NCBI GenBank assembly: GCA_034509495.1
Contig: CM067508.1
Span: forward strand, 32,719,071 to 32,783,070
Source of the DNA: Acestrorhynchus altus
Lineage: Eukaryota > Chordata > Actinopteri > Characiformes > Acestrorhynchidae
Length of the DNA: 64,000 bases
Direction: 5' to 3'
Shown here: positions 1 through 10,352 of the stretch, piece by piece
Position numbering within the stretch: position 1 is the stretch's first letter
Layout: each line of letters starts with the position of its first letter
The notes under the pieces: model-generated
Seen by the model: the letters and a program-made list of their open reading frames with translations, nothing else
Told to the model about the DNA's origin: nothing
Database searches by the model: none
Program-made: the position numbers and the translations under genes

Positions 1-1261
1 TTCGCTGTTTTCATTCATTTCCCTCTTTCCCTTTTTGCTTTTGTCATGTGGTAGAGGGGGGCATTACCAAACCAGTCATGATAACCATCATAAACATTAC
101 AACCGAGTCCTGTGATGCTGGCTGGAGGATAAATCCACCCTCCTAGCTGTATTCAGATTTCTTATATAAATGTGTGACGACAGTGATCACTATGAGCAAA
201 AGCTCATCTTTATTTGGACATGAGTCTTATTTTGCCCCATGCTGAAGTTACAGTATATTTAAACATATCTCAGGGGACCATATTTGAAATAGAATACCTT
301 GCCTTAGTCCAGGATAAATGAAATTAGTCCCTGTCATAATGATCACTAATGATGTCCCAATTTGACCCAGTGGATTGGGGCCAATCCTGGCATTTATAAT
401 GGAGAGGGTGTCTGATTTTATAGTTTTGATCAGGCCTGGGTCCTGGCTATGGGGCTATATCCAGGTCTTTAACACAATTCATAGCATTTTTACAGACAGC
501 ACGGTGTTGTCCTCCTGGTCCCTGCAAGGATTTATGACGTTAGTTGAGTGATCAAAACATAAAAGGACTTTATTGAAACCAATGAGTTTAGTAATGTCAG
601 TGAAGGGATATTTGATGTATCTGATGTATCTGCTTTTGTTGGAGGAAGTGTCTCTACTGTCCAGCAAAGAGATCTACTAGATCTTGGAGCATTGCTGTGA
701 GGATTTGATTGCATTCCATGACAACAGCATTATGGGTGGAGCTCCATTTTCCCATACAATGCAGTTCCACTGCTCCATTAGGCATGGTGTCAGCAGGTTT
801 ACATTAATCTGTTCCAGAGAGTCCTATTCTATTGGTAATTAGTCTTATTCTAATGGTAATACAGACATTTTGACAGCATATCTCCCTCTCTCTCTTTTCC
901 AGCTGACAGTACTGTTAAACAGATGTCAAAAAAGTGGAAAATGATCTCCAGCACGGAATGGCCAAGAAAAAGAATTGCTTTTCCATATTATGCACATGTG
1001 GATGGGTGTGGATGTGTGTTTGCATTTCTGCTAGCAAAGCTTCTCTGGAACATTTAAGGTTTGTGGGGTAAAACCTACATTAACTTTTATATGGACGAAT
1101 GGACAGTATTTATGTAATGTTAGTTATGTGGACATTAAAATATGTGGGCACTAAAATTGCTTTACAGTGCCACACTGTAACAACCCATTGAATTAAAGGA
1201 TACTAATATCTACAGAAACAGTTACAATAAGATAAGCATGTTCTGAAATGAGTAATGAACG
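1..1261. other. AT-rich unique DNA, no gene seen
   Basis: No repeat family, RNA gene or protein motif is recognisable. The only open frames are two overlapping minus-strand ones of about 60 codons near 479-714, with no family resemblance. Two nearly identical short phrases ending in GGTAAT(T) lie at 830-862, a local duplication. Confidence 0.6.
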
Positions 1262-1835
1262 AAAGGATCAGAGTAACCTAAAGACATGATACGCATATCA
1301 TAACAAATTTACTCTAATTCTAATTAAATCCCTGTTTAAATGCCAAAGAGTGTCCAGTGCGTGTTTACTGCTCTGTCCAGATGTACATGCCCAACCTGAA
1401 TACAGACTGATCAGCAAGGGAGGGTGGGGCTAATGACATCACTGACCAAGATTTATGGGTTTATAGAGGAAATTGTAAAGGGAGGGGAGCGCTCTTTCTT
1501 TGCTCACATAGTGTTCAAATAGAATAAAAGTCCTTAGAAGGGACAATACTGACACATACATATGTAAGAAAAATAATAAAGAATATTCAGATTGTTTTTT
1601 ATTTTATTTGGAGCACTGTCAAGTATTATGAATACTAATTTATAAGCCATAATAACACAATACCTTTTTGATCAAAACCTTTTGAAATTCATACAAATAT
1701 TTAAATTCTCTTCATTTTTAAATGACAAATATGAGCCTGAAAATAACAACATCTGGCAAGTGTATCACTCTCCTATAAATACTGTCATATTATGAAACAT
1801 CTCACAATATTGGCTAAGGGTTCTAAAGGTGAAAG
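1262..1835 (+). repeat. Dispersed repeat family, copy A
   Basis: This stretch aligns by eye with seven other segments of the window (near 3.7, 6.3, 23.6, 24.8, 36.2, 56.6 and 58.5 kb). Shared landmarks in order are CAGAGTAACCTA, CCCTGTTTAAATGCCAAAG, GTTTACTGCTCTGTCCA, GGTGGGGCTAATGACATCAC, a TTTGCTCACA-AGTGTTCAAA block, a TTTTATTTGGA-CACTGTCAAG block, CTCCTATAAATA and, near the end, ATATTGGCTAAGGGTTCT. The copy has no coding capacity and I see no clear terminal inverted repeats, so its class is open: a non-autonomous DNA element, a solo LTR or a SINE-like unit. End points are approximate. Confidence 0.75.
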
Positions 1836-2109
1836 GCTTTCACATACTGGGTACAAAGCAATAGATTGCCCAGCTAATGGAAAAAGAAGAGTGTTTTGGC
1901 TTTGGCTATGTGCACACATTAAGAAGCAGATGTGTTTCCTATTTATGGTCATTGCCTGGCTCTGTGGAGCGGTGCAACAGGGCTTTGTGTCTTGTCTGCT
2001 AATGTCTGTCTGTGGATGCGCAGTCACACAGTAGGCGAGACCATGGGGATAGGGAAGAGAGGGAGTGTTATTTGTGGATGGGAGGAGTGAGAAAGCAGCC
2101 CACACCGAA
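1836..2109. other. Unique DNA, no gene seen
   Basis: Complex unrepetitive sequence. Opposing open frames of 113 codons (minus) and 80 codons (plus) overlap here. Open frames on both strands at once suggest few stops by chance, not a gene. Confidence 0.5.
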
Positions 2110-2530
2110 ATAAATCCGCCTGTCAATTAGGCACAGGCTTTGCCAGCTTTGATGTGGTGTCCGTGCCTAAGAGCCATCCACAACATAGCACCTGGGCCCA
2201 GGGAGCTGCAGGAGGATCATGAGGGTTGAGGTTTCCAGCACTGCCATCAAGATGGGCCTTATTATCCCCGAGCTTGACCCTTTCATCAATACTGGAAAAA
2301 AAATATATATAAAATGAGAATGGAGGAAGGGAGATGGAGAAAGGGAGATTCCAGAGAGTTCCTAATGGACGTATTGAATGCTGCAGTGCTAGGCAACGAG
2401 AAACCTCAAAACACAGAGACGGAAGCATGCCCTGGGGGCTGGACCATCGACAATAGGTTTCTAATTGGGCCCTCACAAGTGACAGGCTGGGCTAATATGC
2501 AGCATTGTGTTTGCAAAGCTTGACCGATGT
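2110..2530. promoter_or_regulatory. Candidate conserved non-coding block
   Basis: About 400 bases of high-complexity sequence with homeodomain-type cores (CTGTCAATTAGG near 2123, TCTAATTGGGCC near 2460) and a SOX-like GACAATAGG near 2449. Its balanced composition contrasts with the AT-rich surroundings. No gene, repeat or splice structure is seen. Conservation is guessed from texture only; a chance unique stretch is a real alternative. Confidence 0.25.
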
Positions 2531-2928
2531 GAGAAAACTTTTATCATTCTATGAGGCTGGACTGAAGAGCTCTCATCCATTCTGTCGCTTTGGACATTTC
2601 TCCTTTTGAATTGTAACAAATGGTCTATGGCCTCATTCATTCCGCCTGTATGGGAAAGCCTCCAGTTGTCCAACTTTTAATTTCTCCCTGTAAACACTCT
2701 TCAAACTCCGGGGTCCTGACTTCTACATGTCTGTGGTGGAGCACTGCGGTCACTCTGGCTGTCAGTTTTCTGCTGCTCATCCACAGCAGACGCACATAGC
2801 TGATTCGGGTTGAGTTTAAGTCTTAAGTCTGGAAGAGCAGATGGTAAAGCTACCTGCACACCCATCCTGAGAAAGAAAGAGGAGGGATGGAGGGGAGGGT
2901 GTAAATCTGCTGTTCATTAAGAGTCCTA

Positions 2929-2930
<2 letters not shown>
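2531..2930. other. Unique DNA, no gene seen
   Basis: Nothing recognisable apart from mild purine richness leading into the GA array (2870-2930). Confidence 0.5.

Positions 2931-2992
<62 letters not shown>
2931..2992 (+). repeat. (GA)n microsatellite
   Basis: Thirty-one uninterrupted GA units. A pure purine strand of this length can form triplex DNA and is likely length-polymorphic. Confidence 0.98.
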
Positions 2993-2995
<3 letters not shown>

Positions 2996-3011
2996 TTTGC
3001 AGCATCTACAA

Positions 3012-3078
<67 letters not shown>
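3012..3078 (+). repeat. (ATT)n microsatellite
   Basis: About 22 uninterrupted ATT units, separated from the preceding GA array by only about 20 bases. Its translation gives a spurious poly-tyrosine frame. Confidence 0.98.
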
Positions 3079-3123
3079 TGAAGGTATGTGTCAGGGAATG
3101 TAATGTAGTGTCTGTAATAGTAA

Positions 3124-3330
3124 TGATAAACCAGTGGACTCCAACCCTACTTTCTGCCTTCCCACAGACTTTTGGCCAAAGCCTAATCCACCCTTCCTGA
3201 TCCTGCTAATTACTGCCTTCAAAAGCAGAAGCCTCAGTTGGTTGAACGAAGTGTTTAGGATTTGGGTTTGAGTTGAAACCTGCAGGAACGTAACTCTTCA
3301 GAAGGAGGGTTGGAGACCACTGTCTTAAAC
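3124..3330. mobile_element. hAT-like MITE with degraded 8-bp target duplication
   Basis: The element proper is about 3132-3322 (191 bases). Its ends are imperfect inverted repeats: CAGTGGACTCCAACCCTAC at the left, and CAGTGGTCTCCAACCCTCC when the right end is reverse-complemented. The flanking octamers TGATAAAC and TCTTAAAC agree at 6 of 8 positions, fitting an old 8-bp target-site duplication, the hAT hallmark. It has no coding capacity, so it would have needed a transposase in trans. Confidence 0.7.
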
Positions 3331-3679
3331 CAAATCTCTTTAGGAAGCACAATCATCAGATTTTATTCCACTTGGTTCAATTGTCATCTTGGTTCTAAAA
3401 CATGGTGTGCAGAGACTTTTAATTGCTCAAATCCAGCCTTCAGGGAACCTTTCATTTGACCACACAGGACACAAACATCAGGCCAGTCAACCGTTGTCCA
3501 GGGTCTAAAATATGGAATGGTTGGGAGTGATTCATTCAGAAATTCAGTTAGATTTTCTAGGGTTTTATAACACAGGATCAGAGACACATACAAATATGTT
3601 TCACATATCATAAATGATAAGACTCACCCCATCTAAACCTGGTCTTTGTCAGGGAATAATCAGTGAATAATGCAGAAAA
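3331..3679. other. Unique DNA, no gene seen
   Basis: A minus-strand frame of 75 codons (3384-3611) has no recognisable motif. I see no repeat. Confidence 0.5.
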
Positions 3680-4225
3680 AAGTTGAAATTCACTTGTTTC
3701 CAACTGAACCGAATCCCAGTTTAAATGCTTAAGCAGCTTCTAGTGCATGTTTATTGCTCTCAACCTGCATACAGAGAGGGTGGGGCCAATGACATCAGAT
3801 AAGGTCTTTCTTTGCTCACACAGTGTTCAACATTTCAGAATAAAAGTCCAGAGAATGGATAACACTGATCCATACATAAATAACAAAAAAACCCAATTAT
3901 ATCCAGGATTCAGGATATTGAGATTGTTATTGTTTTATTTGGACTTTATTATTATAAATACCTTTGTCAATCTAATCATTACAAATAACTCATCAACATT
4001 ATTTCATTTCAGCCCAAAAACCTTCTGGATGTCAATTTCCAAAAGGAGTCAAAGCATCTTAAAACTGTAATTTAAATTCTGTTAATATTTACAAATGAAG
4101 ACAAATGTGAAACTAGTCTGTGTGACTGTCTCCTATAAATACTTTTTAAAACTGTTTTGGTAAATAAAAGCACATCAAAGTTTTAAAAAATCCCCAAAAT
4201 TTGCCTAAGGTTCTAGAAGTTAATT
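3680..4225 (+). repeat. Dispersed repeat family, copy B
   Basis: It has the same landmark order as copy A: CCCAGTTTAAATGC, GTTTATTGCTCT, GGTGGGGCCAATGACATCA, TTTGCTCACACAGTGTTCAA, ATTACAAATAACTCATCA, CTCCTATAAATACT and TTGCCTAAGGTTCTAGAAG. Part of the first third is deleted after GTTTATTGCTCT. The 107-codon frame at 3747-4070 lies inside it and is not a gene. Confidence 0.75.
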
Positions 4226-5709
4226 CACATGCACACAGAAAGTCATACACAGCTTAGTTGATCAGCAGTCTATTGCAGCCTGGTCTCAAGACTTTGCATA
4301 GACATTCAGGGTTTAAGTACCCCGGGGAGAGGGGGAAGGAGCAAGTGTGAAAGAATAGAAAGGGGAAGGGGTGAGGGGAAGGTGACAATGCTAATGTTAT
4401 CAAGGAAATGCGAAAGGCAGTTAGGCAGTATTTACATTAACACATCAAAAGGGCAGAAAAACCTACAAATGCTATTGGGTGGAAATAGTTTCTCTCACGC
4501 CATCAGTCACTCAAGTGGAAAAGGGATTAGGGCCAGTTTTTGTCATTTATAGGTGATTGATTATGCCTTCATGTGTATTATGCTACATAAATGTTCCTTT
4601 ATTTATTAGATATTAATACATATCACAAGCTTTCTTGATGCATTTACTTCTTTTGAAGGTTTCAAGTCTTGAATTGTGCATATGGAAATATGCTGTGTTC
4701 GGGGGTTTGCTTTAGAAAGCCTGAAACCTCCATGCAGTTAAGAAGAAAAACAACTTTTTGAGAGTCTTAGAAGCTCCTGACCAAAATGGGAATACAAATG
4801 ACTGTTATTAAAAGTATTAACTGACCTATATATAGGGTTCTGAGTGTGCTCAGTATGTTAGAAAACTGCTATCCTGCATTTGGTCCTGCTTGTCAGAATG
4901 GAGGTCACAGGTGATGGAGATTATCATGTGGCAACTGCTCTTCACAAACAATGGGGACACTTAGCAAAAGCATGGGAACTGTTTGAGTCCATCAGTGGCC
5001 AGTTATAGAAATGCTCTCAGTGTATGACTGTGGTGACTGAAGGGTTTTAACCATCTCAATTATAAAAGTAATCAAAAGTTACATAAACAAGCAATTATCC
5101 TGTATGATTTATTTATTTATGTATATCCACTTAAAATATACATGTTGCATATTTTTGTTTTTTGTATACAACGGTCACTTTAATGGAGGACACTGTTAAT
5201 AAAATGTCTAATGATATTGCTGAATGATAATCTTTGATAAACACAATGCTGTTTCACAATTAACTACACAGGACTGCAGTTTTGCACAGTTCAGGCCTGA
5301 ATGCTCGCTGTTTGCCTGATTACAATCTGCTGTTCAGTTGTCCTGTATTGTGTTGTGGGACGTTTTGAGTCAGTTGTATTATAATTCGTATTGCATGCTT
5401 GTGGTTTATCTGAATGCACCCTGTAACTTGCTTTGTGTACATCGTGGTCCGGAGGGATGCAGTTTTACTGCATTTGGGATAACAATACAATGATTTGATC
5501 CTGGTATTGATATTAATTTAACATCTTTAAGGATTCTACAGTTTTCTTAGTTAACGAATAGTGTAGTTGATGGGGTGTGAAAATTGTGTGTGCATGTGTT
5601 TGTGCATGTGTAGAGGTGTGAACAGGTGCATGGGTTCACTGCAGTGTAGGAATGAGAGCACCTCCAGGTGCACAGCCGCTGGGAGGAGTACCGGTGAGAC
5701 CTGTGCGTG
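4226..5709. other. Unique DNA with a purine-rich stretch
   Basis: No gene or known repeat is seen. Around 4324-4382 the plus strand is strongly purine-biased (runs of GGGG/GGGGG with A, few pyrimidines), a possible triplex or nucleosome-free tract. TG-rich sequence at 5585-5640 leads into the CA/GT loci. Confidence 0.5.
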
Positions 5710-5726
5710 CACACACACACACACAC
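5710..5726 (+). repeat. Short (CA)n microsatellite
   Basis: Eight to nine CA units within a generally TG/CA-rich 300-base zone. Confidence 0.95.
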
Positions 5727-5881
5727 TGATGACATGACACGTCCTAGGGGAGATTACTGAGTGTGTTTGTGTGTCTGTGTGTGTAAGGGAGGGTGTGGGA
5801 GGGTGCTAAAGTGTATTAGAGAGTGTGTTTGTGCAGCAGACAAGGCTGGTGAAAGAGAAAGCAAAATGCCTTATGAAAGAC

Positions 5882-5908
5882 TGTGTGTGTGTGTGTGTGT
5901 GTGTGTGT
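5882..5908 (+). repeat. (TG)n microsatellite
   Basis: Thirteen uninterrupted TG units. Confidence 0.97.
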
Positions 5909-6107
5909 TTGTACATGCAGTATGTTAACATACCTGGGTGTGAATGAGAAAGACAAGGACGAAGACTGGTGTTTGTTTGTAGGTCGGGTGTTTTGCATTT
6001 GCAAAGCATGTAATGTTTCAGTCGATACTTGGTTACACAGTTAGAGCTTTTTCAAAGCAGATGTTCATCAGCTTTAATGGAATCTCAATGCAAATGCTGT
6101 TACCCAT

Positions 6108-6128
6108 CACACACACACACACACACAC
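6108..6128 (+). repeat. (CA)n microsatellite
   Basis: About ten CA units. Opposite polarity to the TG array 200 bases upstream, so the two could pair as a weak inverted repeat. Confidence 0.96.
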
Positions 6129-6334
6129 TCAGATACACACTTTATACTTTCAATGCATTCAATCAGGCCTTTCCTTCATATGGACTCTGAAGTGTCAGGC
6201 CTTCTTCCAAATACTGTCAGGATGTACCCAATTTGAAATCAGCATTGATATTGATATAGATTTCAAAATCATGATATATTCAGAATTCAGAAACTCAACA
6301 TAAAGTATCTGATCATTTACTTTTGCAAATGTAA

Positions 6335-6620
6335 TAAATTATTCCTGAATGCATTTTGTAATAAATGTCTCACCAAAAAGAAATGAGAAGGGAGGGGCTG
6401 TTTTCTCTCTTTCTTTGTTCACACAGTGTTCAGTCCTCAGGATCATATTGATATATACATAAATATAAAAAATAATAAAGGACATTCAGGTGGTTTTCAT
6501 TTTATTTGGACCACCGTCAAGTACAATATTATTATTATTAATATCCTGTTAATCTAATCATTACAAATAACAAAACACCCTCAATGATCAATTTCCAACA
6601 GGATTTGAGATTCAGTTCAA
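6335..6620 (+). repeat. Dispersed repeat family, copy C (3' part)
   Basis: It shares the middle and 3' landmarks of copies A and B: GAAGGGAGGGGCTG, TTTGTTCACACAGTGTTCA, AATAATAAAGGACATTCAGG, TTTTATTTGGACCACCGTCA, AATCTAATCATTACAAATAAC and ATGATCAATTTCCAACAGG. The 5' GC-box module is missing. Confidence 0.7.
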
Positions 6621-6952
6621 ATTCAGTTATTAATTTTGCTCCAACCGGCCAAGTTTTTTAACTTTGACTATAATTGTTTATATTATAGTAATCAATTTTA
6701 TTCATCTCTTTAATATGGAATTATGACATGGTGTAGAGGTGATTTAATTGTTTAAGGAGCTAAAATGTTTGAAGCCTAACTTTACATCCACCCATAAATC
6801 TAACCTCAGTATCCATTATAATATATATTATATATTATATTCTATACAGTATATATTATAATATCATCACATTATAACGTTCCAACTTGAAAAACATAAA
6901 ACAAACAAACAAACAAACAAAAAACATATAAAGTTTATGGATTAAAACAAAT

Positions 6953-6955
<3 letters not shown>
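6621..6955. other. AT-rich unique DNA
   Basis: Contains an AT-rich palindromic-looking patch (6820-6862) and a short (AAAC)n run (6901-6921). No gene seen. Confidence 0.5.

Positions 6956-7028
<73 letters not shown>
6956..7028 (+). repeat. Long (CA)n microsatellite
   Basis: Thirty-six uninterrupted CA units, among the longest dinucleotide arrays here. Z-DNA forming potential is expected for alternating purine-pyrimidine of this length. Confidence 0.98.
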
Positions 7029-7030
<2 letters not shown>

Positions 7031-7129
7031 TCCCTGACATTAAGCTACAGACAATTGAGCCAGACACACACTCCCACCTCTCAATGTCCTTGGAATCTCT
7101 AAATGTATTCATCAGTTTTTTCACACAAT

Positions 7130-8030
7130 GAATTTTAACAGCATTTTATTCCCCCACCCTTTCTTTCCATTCTCCATTTCAGCACATGTCGGGCCACTGT
7201 GTCCGAGCCCTGCTGGATATTATTCTTCTTATTATCTTTCTGAAACTCCAATTCCGACGTGTCCTGTGGAGAAACAAAGCTTCGGAGTGGCGGCTGAGGA
7301 GCAGAGTGTTGCGCTGAATGACAATTTCCTCTGACTCATGGGGAAATTAGTTCTCTGACAAATGAACGTCAGGGTAGCGGGGATTCAGTGACCGCCTGGA
7401 GCTCCTATTGATGGGATGCAGAGTGTTGTGCAATGGACTCAGAAAGTTTTCAATTCTGCTAATAATTGTGGTGCACTAATAACTAGCCTTTCCCACGGGG
7501 ATGATTGTGGCATGTCAGGGAAAAAAATCCCAAATAAACAAAGAAGAAACTAAGAACTAATTGCCAGACAAGTACAGAAGACAGTGGAATAGATTCACAG
7601 TAAAAAAAAAAACGGTGGGAAGAAATTAGCATACTAATTGAACACACAACATCAACAGCAATCAATGCGTGCCAACCCCAATATCACACCTGTCAATGAA
7701 CCGTATCAGTGACTCATTAATCAGATGCTACAAGCAGAGACAGGGTTTAGTGCCAGCAGCAGTACAGCACAACGGGCCAGCACACAAATGAGAATGAAAA
7801 ATCCCATTAGCCGTGCTCATAAGAGCAGGGAGTTCGCAATGAAAGGTTACATGCAAATCAGCACCAGGCAGAAGGCAGTAATGCCATTCTGCATTGCGCT
7901 GCACAGTAATGCCAGTCAGTCTATTAGAGGAGGGCTGCTAATTGCCACCGACTCTGTGCTTGATTATAAGACATCGCCAAACAGCAGCATGCAGCGTCAT
8001 ATATAATGACAGCTCATTCAGAGGGTATTG
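7130..8030. promoter_or_regulatory. Candidate conserved non-coding block
   Basis: About 900 bases of high-complexity DNA without recognisable repeats. It is dense in homeodomain-type cores (CTCATTAATCAG near 7711, CCCATTAGCC near 7803, GCTAATTGCC near 7938) and has a perfect octamer ATGCAAAT at 7851-7858. An acceptor-like pyrimidine tract ending in CAG lies near 7181, but the frame that follows stops at 7334 with no recognisable protein. I favour a developmental enhancer-like element over an exon. The call rests on texture, not on alignment. Confidence 0.3.
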
Positions 8031-8127
8031 GTGTCTTGTGGCCTTCTGACAATGTGTGGAAGGGAATTGTGCTCCAGCCTGTCTGACACTGGATTCATTT
8101 CCACTGGATCAGGTAATGGTCTCTTCT

Positions 8128-8128
<1 letters not shown>

Positions 8129-8175
<47 letters not shown>
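8129..8175 (+). repeat. (CT)n microsatellite
   Basis: Twenty-three uninterrupted CT units, immediately upstream of a LINE 3' end. Confidence 0.98.
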
Positions 8176-8177
<2 letters not shown>

Positions 8178-8189
8178 GTGCCAAAAAGA

Positions 8190-8372
8190 GGCCTTCATAA
8201 TGAAACCATGAAACTCCACAAAGATATTTGTGTTTAACAGGATCTAAATGTGAGGATTCTCTAGATTCTAGCCTTGTCCACTAGCTAGGGATATTGAGTG
8301 AACAGCAAAGCCCTTCTGTAAGTCTCTCTGGATCAGGGCGTCTGCTAAATGCCACAAATGTAAATGTAAATG
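8190..8372 (+). mobile_element. L2-type LINE 3' end (5'-truncated)
   Basis: It matches the last ~165 bases of the LINE ending at 11363: both carry AACAGGATCTAA-TGTGAGG, a block around AGTGAACAGCAAAGC, and the terminal GTCTGCTAAATGCC-CAAATGTAAATGTAAATG. This tail is, from memory, a widespread teleost LINE/SINE 3' end recognised by L2-group reverse transcriptase. No coding sequence remains. Confidence 0.85.
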
Positions 8373-9552
8373 AAATAAGTTTCATTTCTTTCTAGATGCA
8401 ACTAGATTTTGGTGACGAGTACATAAAAATTCACTCAACTGGTCTCCACATAAATCTAGCAGTTACCTACTCAAGTACCATGCCTGCTAGTTACTGAGTT
8501 GAATCAGATGTGTACAACTTTCTTGGAGGTGGAAAGTTGGACTGCTTAAGTGGGGGATGCTTACAAACAGACTCAACGTGTACCCAGATGGCATCTAAAG
8601 GTTTGTTGGAGCTGTCGGAGGAGTGGAGGATTGAGCAGATAAATAATACCATAATGCAGCTTTTAATTTGATTTGCTCCATCTATAAGAATTCAGGTGTC
8701 CTGAAGTCTGCTGTTAACAGGAATCAATGGCTCCTCGTTTAAGACTGTGGGAAAATCTTAAAGAAATTTTTAAGATTCAGAAGACATACTCATAAATCTC
8801 ACTCACTCATGAATCTCATACTGACAGGTACGACTGCTTATACAAACAACCGCAGGCACAACACTGTGTGTGCTGGTCTAAACTGCCTCCATTCGCCTAC
8901 ATAAGCAACCACAAAAGCCTATCTATGACTTGAAAGTAGGGACTTAAATGAGATGTTATGGATGCAGTGCAGTGTTTAATGCAAAACTCTATTTTTGTGA
9001 ATATAATCCCAGAAAGACCTGACTCGCTTGTATTTGTTCATACTAGGATCAATTTTGACATTCTAATGTTGTAGAATTGTAAAGGTTACAATGTGTATAG
9101 ATCCCAGTGATGTGCATGGACTGATGTATGTCCCAGAACTCACAGAATACAATGTAAATTTATTGACGTTCTGTGTTTTCCATGGGTACATAACACACAG
9201 CAGAAGGACCAAAGTGTTGCCTGAGTAGGAACTCTTTCTGAGACGGTGTGATTACACTTAGTGTGTCATTCTGATCACGGGGAGATCTGGTTAATAATGA
9301 AAACAGTAGCTGTAACAGCTGAAATGACTAACCTGAGGCTGCCTAACATTCTGAACATGAAGATAAAGGATACAAAGCAGACAAAGACAAGCCATTTTCA
9401 GGTGGCTCTTCCCTCGGTTTGTAATGTAATTAAGAAGAGGTTCCCAGGTAAACATTTCAGATGATTCAATTCTAGCACATTCTAGAAGCTGTTGTAACAT
9501 TGCTAAAAGCAGATATGGATCTGAAACACACCTCGAAAACCACAATGAAATA
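8373..9552. other. Unique DNA, no gene seen
   Basis: Moderately complex sequence. Short overlapping frames on both strands near 9261-9545 have no recognised motifs. Nothing else identified. Confidence 0.5.
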
Positions 9553-9744
9553 CCTTAAGACGTGTCCAACCTTATCCGCAAAAGGCTGATGTGGCTGCAG
9601 GTTTTCATTCTAAACACCTGATTTCTTGTGACGCCTGATTTCTTAATCAACGGGCCAGTTTTCAAACAACTGATCCATTTGGAATGAAAACCTGCAGCCA
9701 CAGCAGGCCTTTGTGGACTAAGATTGGACACCCCTGCCTTAAGA
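9553..9744. mobile_element. hAT-like MITE with perfect 8-bp target duplication
   Basis: The octamer CCTTAAGA occurs at 9553-9560 and again at 9737-9744, exactly flanking a 176-base element. The ends are inverted repeats of about 55 bases: GTGTCCAACCTTATCCGCAA at the left and GTGTCCAATCTTAGTCCACA in the reverse-complemented right arm, both followed by GTGGCTGCAGGTTTTCATTC. An 8-bp duplication is the hAT-superfamily signature. There is no ORF, so it is non-autonomous. Confidence 0.88.
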
Positions 9745-9972
9745 GGTGGAAACGGATGACTTTTTCAAGACATTATATCATCATCATAAATCTGTGGATA
9801 AGACCTCAAAAAAAGCAGTGCAGTCAAGTCAACTTAGCAGTCGGAAAGAAACAGAATACTTTTAGGAAGAATTGGCAAAAACAACCTAAAAGACTGTGAC
9901 CAAATTACTGACCATGCAGGGTGACGGAAACCTGCTTCTGGCCATTTAACTTTTTATTGTAAATCATGGAAG
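9745..9972. other. Unique DNA
   Basis: No gene or repeat recognised between the MITE and the AAAT array. Confidence 0.5.
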
Positions 9973-9995
9973 ATAAATAAATAAAATAAATAAAA

Positions 9996-10042
<47 letters not shown>

Positions 10043-10045
10043 AAA
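9973..10045 (+). repeat. (AAAT)n microsatellite
   Basis: AAAT/AAAATA units over about 70 bases, becoming A-rich at the 3' side. Confidence 0.97.
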
Positions 10046-10184
10046 CAAACAAAAATTAACAAACCTTTTCATAAAATTACAACAAAAAGTTTTGGGCAGC
10101 TGTGGAAAGGTATTGTAAATTACCAGCTTTCAAAAGCAACATCTGTTTTTGCTTTTTATACATTTCTCTAGTTTCTTTATCCCA

Positions 10185-10352
10185 TGACAGTCTCTCCACC
10201 ACCTCAGACACCAAAGGGATTTCAGGCTGCCTGCCAAGGTGCTGTGGAACTTATATACCTTCACCATTGAAGGCATCCTGACAGGAAGCATCACAGTCTG
10301 GTTCAGGAACAGCACCAAGAAGGGCACAGGGTCTCTCCAGAAAGTGGTGAGT
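10185..10352 (+). mobile_element. LINE reverse-transcriptase C-terminal fragment
   Basis: In the plus frame it reads FRLPAKVLWNLYTFTIEGIL then TGSITVWF and SLQKVV. The minus-strand LINE at 26.5-27.6 kb has the parallel FRLPSKVLWNFYSCTIENIL. This is the conserved segment C-terminal to the RT domain of jockey/CR1-group fish LINEs. It ends abruptly at about 10350, where sequence of a different LINE begins in the same reading frame. Confidence 0.75.

Noticed and set aside
1785..2126. 113-codon minus-strand ORF with an 80-codon plus-strand ORF over it
   Set aside because: No domain, splice or family support; opposing open frames indicate few stops by chance.
2997..3200. Poly-tyrosine protein
   Set aside because: Pure (ATT)n translation.
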